A DNA stretch of 64,000 nt from Planctomycetes bacterium B3_Pla (GCA_005223045.1 NJBM01000003.1:124001-188000); one strand, 5' to 3'. Positions 43,783-53,695 are shown, counted from the stretch's first letter. Numbers and translations: made by a program. The notes: generated by a model not told the origin, from the letters alone.

Positions 43783-46700
43783 TCAGCGATTTTTGCCCAT
43801 GCACAGGACGGTCCCGTTCTCTAACGACAGGTACAACCGCCCTTTCACTGCGATCAGCCCGTCGAATACGGGGGGAGCATCCAGTTTGTATTCGGCCAGC
43901 ATACCGCCGTCCGTGGCTGATGTAGCGCGGAGCACCGCCCCGCCGCGACCCTCGAAGGCAGCCATAGGATCGTCCGGATCCACTACGTCAGGCGGGCCGG
44001 CAACGAACAGATGCCTGCCTGTCAGAACCATGGCCCGGATGCGGACGGGAACCCACTTGAACCATGCCGGAGGTTCTTTCCTCGTAAAGCCAATGCCCTT
44101 GGGTATGCCGCGAGTATAATCGGCGAGAACAGGTTCGTTATCGTTGTCATCGGCAAGGAGCAGATAGCCCTTCTCGCCCGGAGTAAACAGCGGGCTTTGG
44201 AGATTTCTCTCCGGATATGCCTGTACGACAAATGTCTTGTGAGGCCCGACGACGAGCAACTGGCCTGTCTTGGCGCCCCTGTGCGCTAGATAGAAGCCGG
44301 GCCACGTGGCCGAATACATCCAGAAGGTGCGGTTGAACCATGAATCGTCGAGGAACCCGCTTGTGGATGAGACGTGCAGCCCCATCTTGCGGTCCCCCAT
44401 GCTGGTGCCGCCGTACTGACTCGTATAATCGGTCATCATTTGCTTGTGCACCCTCCACTGCCAATCGTGCTGCACTTTCTCGTATTCTTCCTGCGAGTCC
44501 ATGCTCTCAGTGAACGGCTGGTTCATCAAATCCATCACGACGGCCTTCTTGTCCGGGTCGGGCATTACATACGGCACCTTCTGCCTGGCAAGCTTGCGAT
44601 CGAATTTGTATTGTCCGAGATAGATGTAGTCCCCCTCACTCACGAGCACATCCGAAAGCGCGCCTTCTATATGATAAGCCGGGATGAACGGTTTGCCGAC
44701 AGCGTCTGTTCTCGACCTGGACCAGGTATCCAGACACGTCTCATGCAGGACCTTTCCGGTCGCCGGATCGAGTCCGAAGACCCGGATGCCCCCGTCGAGA
44801 TACGTGGAACGCCCTGCCGTGCAGTAGGCAACGCCGTCTTTGACCAATATGCTTCCATGCACGCGCCAGGGAGACTCCAACTGGCCGAAGGCGATGATCT
44901 GCCGGTCCAAAGGTGCTGCCCGGAAGCGCCAGATGAGTTCTCCATCCGAAGCCCGCAGGCAATAGACGCAACCGTCGAGCGAGCCGAAAAGGACAAGCCC
45001 GCCGTAAATGGTGGGAGGCGAATCGATCCGGCCGCCTGTGGTGTAATTCCACAGTTGGCGACCTTCTTCGGCGCCAAACGCATACAGCGTGTGCTCGTCT
45101 TTGGCAGCAACATATACGCGATCTCCGCTGAGCACAGGCGGCGTAAGTTTGCCCCGCAAGCTCACGCGCCATTGCATCGAAACCTCGGATGAGACGTCGC
45201 TACCGGTAGCGCCGGTGCGCCGCGCATCGTGACGGTAGGTTGGCCAGTCATCGGCCCTTTCCTGGCCAGACGGCACCTGACCCCTTGCGCGTTCGTACGC
45301 GGCTCCTTGCGTGAGCCGCTCAGCCGATGAAAGCTCTCGCGTGGGGCGGGCCGCTGCCGGAGCTAAGGCGTTGAAACCAATCAGCTTGACGCCGGGATAG
45401 CAGAAACAGGGGTTCGGGCCAACATAAAGCAGGCCGTTGCCCGGCATGATGCCGTATCTGCATGGGCCGCGAAGCCAGTCGTTCTGTGTATTGGTCTGGC
45501 CCGTTACGCTGATGAATTCTGCGCCGCGATAGGGCGTGATGATGAAGTTCTCAGTAGCCTTGCTCTGGTAGCAGCGCGGATGATGGCCCGGCGTGAACAC
45601 GTCGGAGGTATCGAGTGTTGTTGTCAGCTTTCCCGTGTTCAGATCGCGCCCGACAATGCCGCCTCCCTGCCAATGCCACAACTGCTTGTTTGCAACGAAA
45701 AGTTCATTACGTCCAGCCCGCGCGCTTACGGCCCAAAGGCTCTCGCCCGTTTCTGCCGATAACGCCTCGATCTGCTGCTTGCGCAAGAGCAATACGCGTC
45801 CATCGCCGACCACAAGCAGCGACGCGGGCGACTTGCCCTGTGTGCGCCAGAGTTCTTCGCCGTCGCCGACGCGCAGGCATAAAACCGCCGCACCGTCCTG
45901 GTAAAAAACCCTGCCGTTCTGCGCGGCCAATGAGAATTGCTGAATCCTGCCGGTTGCTTCCCAAAGCTTGCTACCTGTCCCGGCGTCGAACGCCATGACC
46001 ATATTTCCACCTTTGCGAATTATGAGAATTCCATCAACACACCTGATCTCCTCGACTCCTGCCGTTTCCTCGTAAGTCGCCAGGATTTTACCCGTGGCGG
46101 CGTCGAGAACCGAAACAGGAGCATCGTAGCCAAGCGTTACAAAGAGCCTGTCACCTTGTGCGACGATGCGCCTCGGTATCGTCAGGGGAACGCTTCGAAG
46201 CGCCCGCTTCTTCCACTCGTGCGAACCCCAGTCCGCAAGCGGGCGTTTCCACAGCAACTTTCCGTTGAAGGCGTCGCGCGCAATCAGCGTCCATTTTTCC
46301 GGAAGTGAGTCCACCGTGACGCCGGGCAGCCCCTCATCGAAGACGTAGAAAAGCCTTCCCTTTCCCGATACCATCGCGCACAAACTCGAATTAAACTCGT
46401 GGCTGCGCGTCCACAGGGGGCCGCAGACCCATTTCAACCGGCGGGGAGAGCCCACTTGCGTGTCCGCCGCGACGGCGTTGTTCGACGCATCCTGAAGATA
46501 GTGCGTCCACTCGCCAATCTCGCCGGGCCAACGTTTAACGGTCTTCGTGAATTCACCGTTCTCTCGAATGTAAGCCACACCGTTTGGACACAGCACCCGC
46601 ATGACTTCGTCCATTGGAATCTCGCCGAGATCTGACGATACGACGAGATTCACGAGATCGTCGGCATAAGGCAGGCGGCTTCCCTCCAAACGCCCGACTG

Positions 46701-46986
46701 AAACGTCGCCGTAAAGACCGAGCGACCGGATATGCCCGCGCGATTTCTCAACATTGGCCGGGCTTGCGTCGAGGCCGTGGACCAGGTACGCATCGCCGGC
46801 GCGCAGAGCAGCCGTGAGCTTCCCATCGCCACAGCCAACGTGCACAATCAAACCACCTCTTATACCCGTATCATCCATGATTTGTCTTGCTTGCTGCGAT
46901 TTGGGCCCTGCCATCGTTGTAGATGAGAAAAGCAATAGGAACGCGACAAGCACGAGGTCTTCAAAATACGATGTTCGTGTCTTCAT
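43783..46986 (-). CDS. Secreted methyltransferase-like domain fused to PQQ beta-propeller
   Basis: This 1067-residue protein has a signal peptide (LVLVAFLLLFSSTTMAG), then a SAM-binding-like Rossmann domain with motif I GLIVHVGCGDGKLTAAL (45-61) and VHGLDASPANVEKSR, and, from about residue 170, a long run of PQQ-propeller blades. Examples are VLDAATGKILATYEETAG, LSAETGESLWAVSARAG and AFGAEEGRQLWNYTTGGRID. A SAM-methyltransferase fold behind a signal peptide is unusual because SAM is cytoplasmic. The domain may bind another ligand or act as a scaffold. The propeller may hold a quinone cofactor or a protein partner. It is transcribed divergently from the CE15-like gene with its own promoter. 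Confidence 0.72.
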   Translation of the reverse strand: MKTRTSYFEDLVLVAFLLLFSSTTMAGPKSQQARQIMDDTGIRGGLIVHVGCGDGKLTAALRAGDAYLVHGLDASPANVEKSRGHIRSLGLYGDVSVGRLEGSRLPYADDLVNLVVSSDLGEIPMDEVMRVLCPNGVAYIRENGEFTKTVKRWPGEIGEWTHYLQDASNNAVAADTQVGSPRRLKWVCGPLWTRSHEFNSSLCAMVSGKGRLFYVFDEGLPGVTVDSLPEKWTLIARDAFNGKLLWKRPLADWGSHEWKKRALRSVPLTIPRRIVAQGDRLFVTLGYDAPVSVLDAATGKILATYEETAGVEEIRCVDGILIIRKGGNMVMAFDAGTGSKLWEATGRIQQFSLAAQNGRVFYQDGAAVLCLRVGDGEELWRTQGKSPASLLVVGDGRVLLLRKQQIEALSAETGESLWAVSARAGRNELFVANKQLWHWQGGGIVGRDLNTGKLTTTLDTSDVFTPGHHPRCYQSKATENFIITPYRGAEFISVTGQTNTQNDWLRGPCRYGIMPGNGLLYVGPNPCFCYPGVKLIGFNALAPAAARPTRELSSAERLTQGAAYERARGQVPSGQERADDWPTYRHDARRTGATGSDVSSEVSMQWRVSLRGKLTPPVLSGDRVYVAAKDEHTLYAFGAEEGRQLWNYTTGGRIDSPPTIYGGLVLFGSLDGCVYCLRASDGELIWRFRAAPLDRQIIAFGQLESPWRVHGSILVKDGVAYCTAGRSTYLDGGIRVFGLDPATGKVLHETCLDTWSRSRTDAVGKPFIPAYHIEGALSDVLVSEGDYIYLGQYKFDRKLARQKVPYVMPDPDKKAVVMDLMNQPFTESMDSQEEYEKVQHDWQWRVHKQMMTDYTSQYGGTSMGDRKMGLHVSSTSGFLDDSWFNRTFWMYSATWPGFYLAHRGAKTGQLLVVGPHKTFVVQAYPERNLQSPLFTPGEKGYLLLADDNDNEPVLADYTRGIPKGIGFTRKEPPAWFKWVPVRIRAMVLTGRHLFVAGPPDVVDPDDPMAAFEGRGGAVLRATSATDGGMLAEYKLDAPPVFDGLIAVKGRLYLSLENGTVLCMGKNR

Positions 46987-47075
46987 CAGTGCAAATCCTT
47001 TCTCTACTCTGTTTTATTTCCCAATGCCGTCAGAAAACGCGACACGCATTGCGCCGAAGTTAGCTAATTGCTTGG

Positions 47076-47104
47076 ATTATAGCTTCGCATCTGGCACGCG
47101 GGAA
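47076..47104 (-). promoter_or_regulatory. Promoter for methyltransferase-PQQ gene
   Basis: On the minus strand TTCCCG (47104-47099), 17 bases and TATAAT (47081-47076) face the gene. The -10 is perfect, the -35 weak. Confidence 0.4.
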
Positions 47105-47159
47105 CAAGAAAACCGCTTCGCAAATCTATATAGTTTTCGATATCGTAAGACTTTGAACG

Positions 47160-47189
47160 TTGACCTATGGACATATAAGACGGTAGAAT
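47160..47189 (+). promoter_or_regulatory. Promoter for CE15-PL14-like gene
   Basis: TTGACC (47160-47165), an 18-base spacer and TAGAAT (47184-47189) point to the gene starting at 47223. Confidence 0.5.
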
Positions 47190-47222
47190 TGCCGAACTCT
47201 TTGACATTTGGAGGTTTTTGAT

Positions 47223-49232
47223 ATGACCGAGAGAAGATTACTCACGGCGTTGCTGACAATCCTTAACGTCGCTCCTTTTCACGCCGAAGCTGCTGCCGTC
47301 GAGGCGAGAGAGAGCTGGAAAGCATCGCCCCGTCAGGTCGAAGCTCTTATGAAACGGCGTCCTGACACCAACTATCGCGAGGACAAAGTCCCCAAGTACA
47401 CATTGCCCGATCCTCTTGTAATGGTTGACGGAACGAAGGTCACCGACGCACGAATGTGGAAGACCAAACGCCGCCCGGAAGTGCTCGAACTTTTCCGCAA
47501 ACAAGTTTACGGAACAGCCCCGGTTGAGCGGCCGGAAGACATGACCTTCAAGATTGTAAATGTGGATTCGCAGGCACTTGATGGCCGCGCAACACTCAAG
47601 CGGGTGTTAGTGACTATTACAGGGCCGAGAGGGCAATTGAGCACAACAATGTCGATCTTTTTGCCTAATTCGGCCAAGAAACCTGTGCCAGTCTTTTTGT
47701 TGCTGAGTCACCGCGACCCGGATTCGACAGACTGGACACGCAAAATCAAGCGTCCCTTCTGGCCCGTGGAACAGATTATAGCTCGCGGCTATGGCACGGC
47801 AGCGATTCAGGTAACGGATTTCGCGCCGGACCGTCGCGACGGGTGGCAACACGGCGTTCATACGATATTCGATAAGCCCGACGTTCCGGCACAAGCGTGG
47901 GGCACGTTGGCGGCATGGGCGTGGACCGGTAGCAGAGCGATGGATTACTTTGAGACAGACGATGATGTTGACGCTGCAAAAGTTGCCGTTGTCGGCCAGT
48001 CTCGCGGCGGCAAGACGGCGCTCTGGGCCGGCGCTCGAGACCAGCGCTTCGCGATGGCGGTTTCCAATTGCTCCGGCTGCGGCGGAGCAGCGCTTAGCAG
48101 AAGGCGCTACGGGGAAACCGTAAAACGAATCAACACCAACTTCCCTCACTGGTTCTGCGACAATTTCAGCAAGTATAACGATGCCGAAGACGATCTGCCT
48201 GTCGATCAACACATGCTGATAGCATTGATGGCGCCGCGCCTGGTTTATGTCGTCAGCGCCGAAGAGGACCTTTGGGCCGATCCGAAAGGCGAGTTTCTAT
48301 CAGCCAGGCACGCAAGCAAGGTCTATCACCTGCTGGGGCTTAAAGGACTCGAAGCTCAGAACATGCCTCCTGTCGAAACTCCGATCCACGCCGGCCGCAT
48401 CGGCCATCACATTCACGCCGGCAGGCACGACCTGATCGAGTACGACTGGCAGCGTTTTATGGACTTTGCCGACAGACACTTCAAGGGAAATGACCTCATT
48501 TTCTCCTGCGATTTCGAGTCGGACGACTGGTACAAGAAATTCGGCATGCGCAGAAGCCCGGAGCGTGTCGAGGCCGTTTCATCCGACCCGGCAAGGAAGT
48601 TCGAGCCGCAGGAAGGCAAAGCAATCCGAATAAAGGTTGACCAAGGCGGTCATTACGGTGCAAGCATTATGTATCGTTTCAAGGACCAGATTGGCGCCGA
48701 ACCGGAACAGATTTACTTCCGCTATTATCTCAGATTTGCCGATGACTGGAATCCGGCGCGAGGTGGCAAACTGCCCGGCATCTCCGGGACCTACAATCGG
48801 GCCGGCTGGGGCGGCCGCCCGTCGAACGGACGTAACGGATGGTCGGCCCGCGGCCAGTTCAACGGGCAACGCAACGGGAAAACACCCATCGGCTATTACT
48901 GCTACCATGCCGATATGAGGGGACGGTACGGATCGGGATGGATCTGGGACACCGAAAAACGGGGGCATCTTGAAAACAATCGCTGGTACTGCGTAGAGCA
49001 GTATGTGAAGATGAACACGCCGGGCAATAACGATGGTATCCTACGAGGCTGGGTTGACGGGCAACCGGCCTTCGAAAAGACCGATGTTCGTATGCGCGAT
49101 GTTGACACGCTCAAGATCGAGGCGGTCTGGTTGAACGTTTACCTCGGCGGCAAATGGACAGCTAAGAGCGACCACCACCTGTACATCGATGACGTGGCAA
49201 TAGCCCGGGACTACATCGGGCCAATTCAGTGA
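47223..49232 (+). CDS. Glucuronoyl-esterase-like (CE15) domain fused to PL14-like domain
   Basis: This is a 669-residue secreted protein from the ATG at 47223, with GGAGG 9 bases upstream. The N-terminal part is an alpha/beta hydrolase of the CE15 type: VVGQSRGGKTAL with the nucleophile Ser260, and a His-bearing HAGRHDLIEY late in the domain. CE15 enzymes cleave esters of glucuronic acid. From about residue 425 a separate beta-sandwich begins (FSCDFESDDWYKKFG) that resembles polysaccharide lyase family 14 by motifs like KLPGISGTYNRAGWGG, GQFNGQRNGKTPIGYYCYH and VWLNVYLGGKW. This gives a two-domain enzyme for uronate-containing polymers, de-esterification plus lysis. The exact target is unknown. 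Confidence 0.7.
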   Translation: MTERRLLTALLTILNVAPFHAEAAAVEARESWKASPRQVEALMKRRPDTNYREDKVPKYTLPDPLVMVDGTKVTDARMWKTKRRPEVLELFRKQVYGTAPVERPEDMTFKIVNVDSQALDGRATLKRVLVTITGPRGQLSTTMSIFLPNSAKKPVPVFLLLSHRDPDSTDWTRKIKRPFWPVEQIIARGYGTAAIQVTDFAPDRRDGWQHGVHTIFDKPDVPAQAWGTLAAWAWTGSRAMDYFETDDDVDAAKVAVVGQSRGGKTALWAGARDQRFAMAVSNCSGCGGAALSRRRYGETVKRINTNFPHWFCDNFSKYNDAEDDLPVDQHMLIALMAPRLVYVVSAEEDLWADPKGEFLSARHASKVYHLLGLKGLEAQNMPPVETPIHAGRIGHHIHAGRHDLIEYDWQRFMDFADRHFKGNDLIFSCDFESDDWYKKFGMRRSPERVEAVSSDPARKFEPQEGKAIRIKVDQGGHYGASIMYRFKDQIGAEPEQIYFRYYLRFADDWNPARGGKLPGISGTYNRAGWGGRPSNGRNGWSARGQFNGQRNGKTPIGYYCYHADMRGRYGSGWIWDTEKRGHLENNRWYCVEQYVKMNTPGNNDGILRGWVDGQPAFEKTDVRMRDVDTLKIEAVWLNVYLGGKWTAKSDHHLYIDDVAIARDYIGPIQ

Positions 49233-49240
49233 GGCATGAA

Positions 49241-51292
49241 ATGGCAGAAACTCGAAAGACCTGGACGGCGGCAGTGATTCTGCTGGTCCAGACCGGCACA
49301 CTTTTCTTGTACACACCAAGCGCGCGGCCGGCTCCTTCCAGCGAGGCTGAAAAGCTGATATTAGGCTTCGAGCGGCAAGAGTTGAACCGGGGCACACAGA
49401 TAGCACGTCAAGAGAAACCGGGGCGTGATAGCTGGTTCTATTTGCTGGAACGTTCGGAAGGTTTTGATTTTGCGGCACGCTTCGAGTGGCCCGGGGCAAC
49501 CAACCGCGCCTGGACCTGGTACTGTCGCCGCGGTGAGCACACCGAAGGCAAACTGGCTCTGGTCGCAACAGTTTCAGCCGTTGACAGCGACGAAAAAAAG
49601 GCAACCTATCGCCGAACTGAATTCCTGTCGTATTTCTACCCCAATTTAAGCAGGGGATTCGTCGAGGCACGGCTTTTGATGACGAGCTTTCAATGGCTGG
49701 TCAAAGCCGGGCACGATCTGAGGGATTGGTCCGGCTACGATCTGCTCCGTATGGACGTTCGGTGTGACGCTTCGGCAGTCGAATTGAATCTTGCCGTCGA
49801 GGACAATGTCCTGGAACCGCCGGTGATGAGGACTTACAAGCTGCCTGTCGATAAATGGGTCACAGTCGAGCTTGACTTGAGAGAGGCTGAGCGGGTCCGG
49901 CAGCTTGACCTGGCAAAGATCGCTAATTTCTGGCTCATGGCCCGGTCACCCGTTCGGACTACGATACGAATAGACAACATCAGAATAGCCAAACGCGGTG
50001 CGCCGGCCTCCAATGAGCTGCTCCGAGACACCAGCTCGATGGCCGTCCCCATCCTTCGGCCAACGCGGCCTGAGGCGCCGAGCATCGGTCCGGCGGCAAA
50101 ACGCGACCGGACAGCAGTGAAACTCGCAGAATCCATCGTGGTAGCGCAAGGCTCTATCGTTCCCTTTGGATGGGTGTCCGCTTATGACAATAAGCGCATG
50201 TTCGTCGCTTATAGTGCTGAGAAAGCCGCCCGAGCGGTTTATACCAACGACGGCGGTCTCAACTGGAAGCAACTTCCGGGCGCCACAGCCCGCAACCTCG
50301 ATCACGGCTCAGCCAGAGGATGTGCTATTGACCGAGTAGGTGGCGGAATCGCCGTATCGAGCGGGCCGGGCTGCGCGGGGCTTGGCAATCCCAGTCCGAG
50401 ACAGCATCTGACCAAGTACAGTTTTACCGGCGAAAGCTGGCAAGTCCAACCGGCAACGATTCTGGACTCGGACATCAGGCACTGCGGCTCCAACGTTTCG
50501 GCGGTGCGTCTCCGGGGCGGTCCTTTCAAAAGACGCCTCTGGGCCACATGGGGGCAGATCAACCGGGAACATGCAATGGAGGTACATGCAAAATTCTCAG
50601 ACGACGACGGCCTAACCTGGATTCCCTGGGGCAAGGGAGCAGCAATTCCCGGTTCGCAGGCTGCCGACTGGTCCGATGGAACTTACGGTTATCCCGAAAC
50701 CGTGGTCGCCCCATACACAGAACACCTCGCCTGCTTCTGGCGGCACAAACGCCGGTCCGGCGTTAAATGGTCGTTCTATGACGGCTCAAAATGGTCGGTC
50801 CCGGCAGAGATTTCACCCGCCACTCTTGACGATATGGATGGGGCCTACCGGGCAACGATGTCGGCAATAACCAGGGGAGACCGTGAGATTTTCTTTACCG
50901 CCACGGGTATGAAAACGGTCTTGCGCTGGGACGGCAGGTCATGGCACACCGAACCCATTGAAATCGAAGATGGAGGCATGCTTTGCTTAGCGGGAGATAT
51001 CGTGATGCTTTTCACATCCGGCAAAGTAAACCGCAGGTGGAAAGGCGGCGTCCGCTGGCAGCGCCGGACAAGGATCCAATGTTACCAGCTTCTGCCGAGC
51101 GGCGGGTGGGAAGGCCCTGTTGATCTGACCGGTGAATTCACTATGGATGAATATCGGTCGCTTGCAGGCTTCTCCGTTCCGCCATATTCTCCCGACAACT
51201 TTGTCCCGCTGGCCTGGAGTGACTTCGACGACGGGACCGTGAAGCTCTTGAAAGTCCCCGCACCCCTCACTATCCCCAAAGACAGTAAGTGA
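49241..51292 (+). CDS. Secreted sialidase-like propeller protein
   Basis: This 683-residue protein has a signal peptide (AAVILLVQTGTLFLYTPSA). The N-terminal ~240 residues are a beta-sandwich ending IRIDNIRIAKRG, like a carbohydrate-binding domain. The C-terminal part carries at least two Asp-box motifs (TNDGGLNW and SDDDGLTW), typical of sialidase/BNR six-bladed propellers. The sialidase arginine triad is not evident, so it may be a binding protein or a different glycosidase. It follows the CE15-PL14 gene by 8 bases. Confidence 0.6.
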   Translation: MAETRKTWTAAVILLVQTGTLFLYTPSARPAPSSEAEKLILGFERQELNRGTQIARQEKPGRDSWFYLLERSEGFDFAARFEWPGATNRAWTWYCRRGEHTEGKLALVATVSAVDSDEKKATYRRTEFLSYFYPNLSRGFVEARLLMTSFQWLVKAGHDLRDWSGYDLLRMDVRCDASAVELNLAVEDNVLEPPVMRTYKLPVDKWVTVELDLREAERVRQLDLAKIANFWLMARSPVRTTIRIDNIRIAKRGAPASNELLRDTSSMAVPILRPTRPEAPSIGPAAKRDRTAVKLAESIVVAQGSIVPFGWVSAYDNKRMFVAYSAEKAARAVYTNDGGLNWKQLPGATARNLDHGSARGCAIDRVGGGIAVSSGPGCAGLGNPSPRQHLTKYSFTGESWQVQPATILDSDIRHCGSNVSAVRLRGGPFKRRLWATWGQINREHAMEVHAKFSDDDGLTWIPWGKGAAIPGSQAADWSDGTYGYPETVVAPYTEHLACFWRHKRRSGVKWSFYDGSKWSVPAEISPATLDDMDGAYRATMSAITRGDREIFFTATGMKTVLRWDGRSWHTEPIEIEDGGMLCLAGDIVMLFTSGKVNRRWKGGVRWQRRTRIQCYQLLPSGGWEGPVDLTGEFTMDEYRSLAGFSVPPYSPDNFVPLAWSDFDDGTVKLLKVPAPLTIPKDSK

Positions 51293-51330
51293 GGAGTCTC
51301 CCGAAAACATATATGCAAAGGACTAACGTT

Positions 51331-52269
51331 ATGAAAAGCCAGGGCTTACTTGACCGAACTACAACCACCCGCCGGGCCGTCATCAGGCAACTCATGGTGA
51401 CAGTTGCAGCGCTGCTGCTCGCTATAACTTGTCGAGTGCCCGCTACGATAGCCGGGGAAAAGCCCCATCTGGTGTTCGTGGTCGGGACACATCACTACAG
51501 TCCCCAGATTTCCATGCCGGTGCTGGCGAAAGAAATGGAGAGATTGGGTTTTAGGACAACCGTGCTGCTTCCGCCGGGCGATCCCGAGGGCAACAAGAAC
51601 AGTGTGGGCATCCCCGGACTTGAAGTATTAGCGCAGGCCGACGTAGCCGTATTCTTCGTGCGGTTTCTTACGCTCGATGATGAGCAGTTCGGTTACATCG
51701 AAAGGTACATCAAATCCGGCAAGCCTGTCGTAGCATTCCGCACCAGCACGCACGCCTTTCGCTACAGCGCTGACCATCCGCGTTTCGCGTGGAACGATGC
51801 GTTCGGCAGAGATGTTCAGGGAACCGATTACCTGTGCCACATGAAAGGCACCACGAAATGCCGTCTTTTCAATCAGGCTAAGAATCATACTATTCTGACC
51901 GGCGTAGGTAACGATCCGTTCACCTCCGCAGGATCGCTCTATCTGACCGATTTGCAGCCTGGATGTATGCCACTCGTGATCGGCAGCGGCAGCGGCGCCG
52001 AAAGGTTGGTCCGGGACAAATTCCGAACGCGCCACGTTCAAAAGAACGAAGAGGACATCGTCGCCTGGACATGGGAGAAGAACAAATACGGCGCCAAGGT
52101 CTTTGCGACTTCTTTCGGCCATCTCGGCGATTTTGCCGTACCACAGATCATGCGAATCGTCGTAAACGGCATCTATTGGGCCGCCGACGTTAAGGTTCCG
52201 GAGGCGTCCAGAGAAATCAAAACGTTCCAATTGATGGCCAAGAACCGAGCAAAAGCTCGGAAGCGATAG
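51331..52269 (+). CDS. ThuA-like protein
   Basis: This 312-residue exported protein (VTVAALLLAITCRVPATIAG leader) contains a ThuA/class I glutamine-amidotransferase-like fold: HLVFVVGTHHYSPQISMPVL, then ADVAVFFVRFLTLDDEQ, and GKPVVAFRTSTHAF. ThuA proteins are found in sugar utilisation loci; the biochemical activity is unsettled. The ATG at 51331 is preceded by AAAGGA. It runs with the sulfatase that follows 34 bases later. Confidence 0.7.
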   Translation: MKSQGLLDRTTTTRRAVIRQLMVTVAALLLAITCRVPATIAGEKPHLVFVVGTHHYSPQISMPVLAKEMERLGFRTTVLLPPGDPEGNKNSVGIPGLEVLAQADVAVFFVRFLTLDDEQFGYIERYIKSGKPVVAFRTSTHAFRYSADHPRFAWNDAFGRDVQGTDYLCHMKGTTKCRLFNQAKNHTILTGVGNDPFTSAGSLYLTDLQPGCMPLVIGSGSGAERLVRDKFRTRHVQKNEEDIVAWTWEKNKYGAKVFATSFGHLGDFAVPQIMRIVVNGIYWAADVKVPEASREIKTFQLMAKNRAKARKR

Positions 52270-52303
52270 CACCCTGACAATAGGTTTAAAACAGGAAGAG
52301 ACA

Positions 52304-53695
52304 ATGAACAGAAGAGAATTCTTGACACGATCCGGCACGGCAATAACAGGGCTGACTATCTCGCAAACGTCGAAGGCGGAAAACCTATCGAAATGCCGTG
52401 GTGCGAATGTGCTAATGATAACGTGTCATGACATAGGACGACACTTGGGTTGTTACGGCGTCAACACGGTGAATACAAAGAATTTGGACAGACTCGCCGC
52501 CGAAGGTATTCGTTTCCGGAATTATTTTGCCACTGATTGTGTGTGCAGCCCGAGCCGGGGGAGTATTCTTACCGGCAGATACCCCCAGAGCAACGGGTTG
52601 ATGGGATTAACACACCAGCCCTGGGGATGGAGTTTGAAGAATGGCGAGAAGCACTTAGCAGAAATACTTAAAAACGCCGGATACGAAACCACTTTGGCGG
52701 GATTACAGCATGTCACGAGCGGTGATCCCACGACTCTCGGCTACCAAAGCGTGTTGTCGAAGAATCGCAAAGCTGAGGAAACAGTTCAGGCCGCGCGCCA
52801 ATTCCTGCGAAAGACGAAGAAAGGAGGCCGTCCTTTCTTCTTGAAAGTCGGCTTCTTTGAAGTCCATCGCCCGTTTACGGTGGGAAAGGATGAGGAAAAA
52901 GGCGTATTCGTCCCACATTATTTGAAAGACACACCGGAAACGCGGGAAGACCTTGCCCGCTTTCAGGGAACCATCCGCTTTTTTGACACGTGTGTCGGCC
53001 GAATCCTCAATGCTTTGAGAGAAAGCCCCGTGACGGACAATACCCTGGTCGTTTTTACCGCCGACCACGGCATACCTTATCCAGGCGCAAAATGGTGCCT
53101 GTACGAACCCGGGATCGAGACGCCTTTAGTCATGTACTGTCCCGGCACAAAACTGGCAGGCGGCAAGGTGTACGACCAGTTAATGAGCAACGTTGATTTT
53201 CTGCCTACACTCCTCGATATTCTGGGTATTGACATTCCCGAAAACCTCCAGGGACACAGCTTCAAGAAAGTCATTGCAGGCATAAGAGCGGATTCACCGC
53301 GAAATGAAGTTTTTGCCCAGCGAACCAGTCACGCACTCCGGGACAACACTTCAAGGGCCGTGCGGACAGACAGGTATAAACTAATCCGCTACTTCGAGCC
53401 AGGCAGGCTTGTTGAGTTTCCAGCAGATACCGTGCCGCAGAGAGTGGCTGCTCATACGGAGCGACCGAAGAGGAAAGGCGGCGCCAGGCCCGTTGTTCAA
53501 CTGTTCGATCTTGTGAATGACCCGCGCGAGCGCAATGATCTTGCCGCGTTGCCTGAGTACGCTGGAACTGTCAGGGACCTGTCCGACCGGCTCTGGCGCT
53601 GGATGAGGGAAGTCGGAGATCCAATTCTGGACGGCCCGCTTGTCACACCGTACTACAAAGAAGCGATGAAAGACTATCATCGTTTTCGCCGGTAA
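52304..53695 (+). CDS. Secreted sulfatase, SGSH-like
   Basis: This 463-residue sulfatase has CSPSR at Cys81 and the metal site CHDIGRHLGCYG, in which an HD replaces the more common DD; this form recalls N-sulfoglucosamine sulfohydrolases and the S1_8-like group. The N-terminus has a Tat-like RREFLTRSG. The remaining blocks, VDFLPTLLDILGIDIPENLQ and others, are normal. Substrate could be an O- or N-sulfated sugar. A TfoX-N-terminal-domain gene follows. Confidence 0.83.
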   Translation: MNRREFLTRSGTAITGLTISQTSKAENLSKCRGANVLMITCHDIGRHLGCYGVNTVNTKNLDRLAAEGIRFRNYFATDCVCSPSRGSILTGRYPQSNGLMGLTHQPWGWSLKNGEKHLAEILKNAGYETTLAGLQHVTSGDPTTLGYQSVLSKNRKAEETVQAARQFLRKTKKGGRPFFLKVGFFEVHRPFTVGKDEEKGVFVPHYLKDTPETREDLARFQGTIRFFDTCVGRILNALRESPVTDNTLVVFTADHGIPYPGAKWCLYEPGIETPLVMYCPGTKLAGGKVYDQLMSNVDFLPTLLDILGIDIPENLQGHSFKKVIAGIRADSPRNEVFAQRTSHALRDNTSRAVRTDRYKLIRYFEPGRLVEFPADTVPQRVAAHTERPKRKGGARPVVQLFDLVNDPRERNDLAALPEYAGTVRDLSDRLWRWMREVGDPILDGPLVTPYYKEAMKDYHRFRR

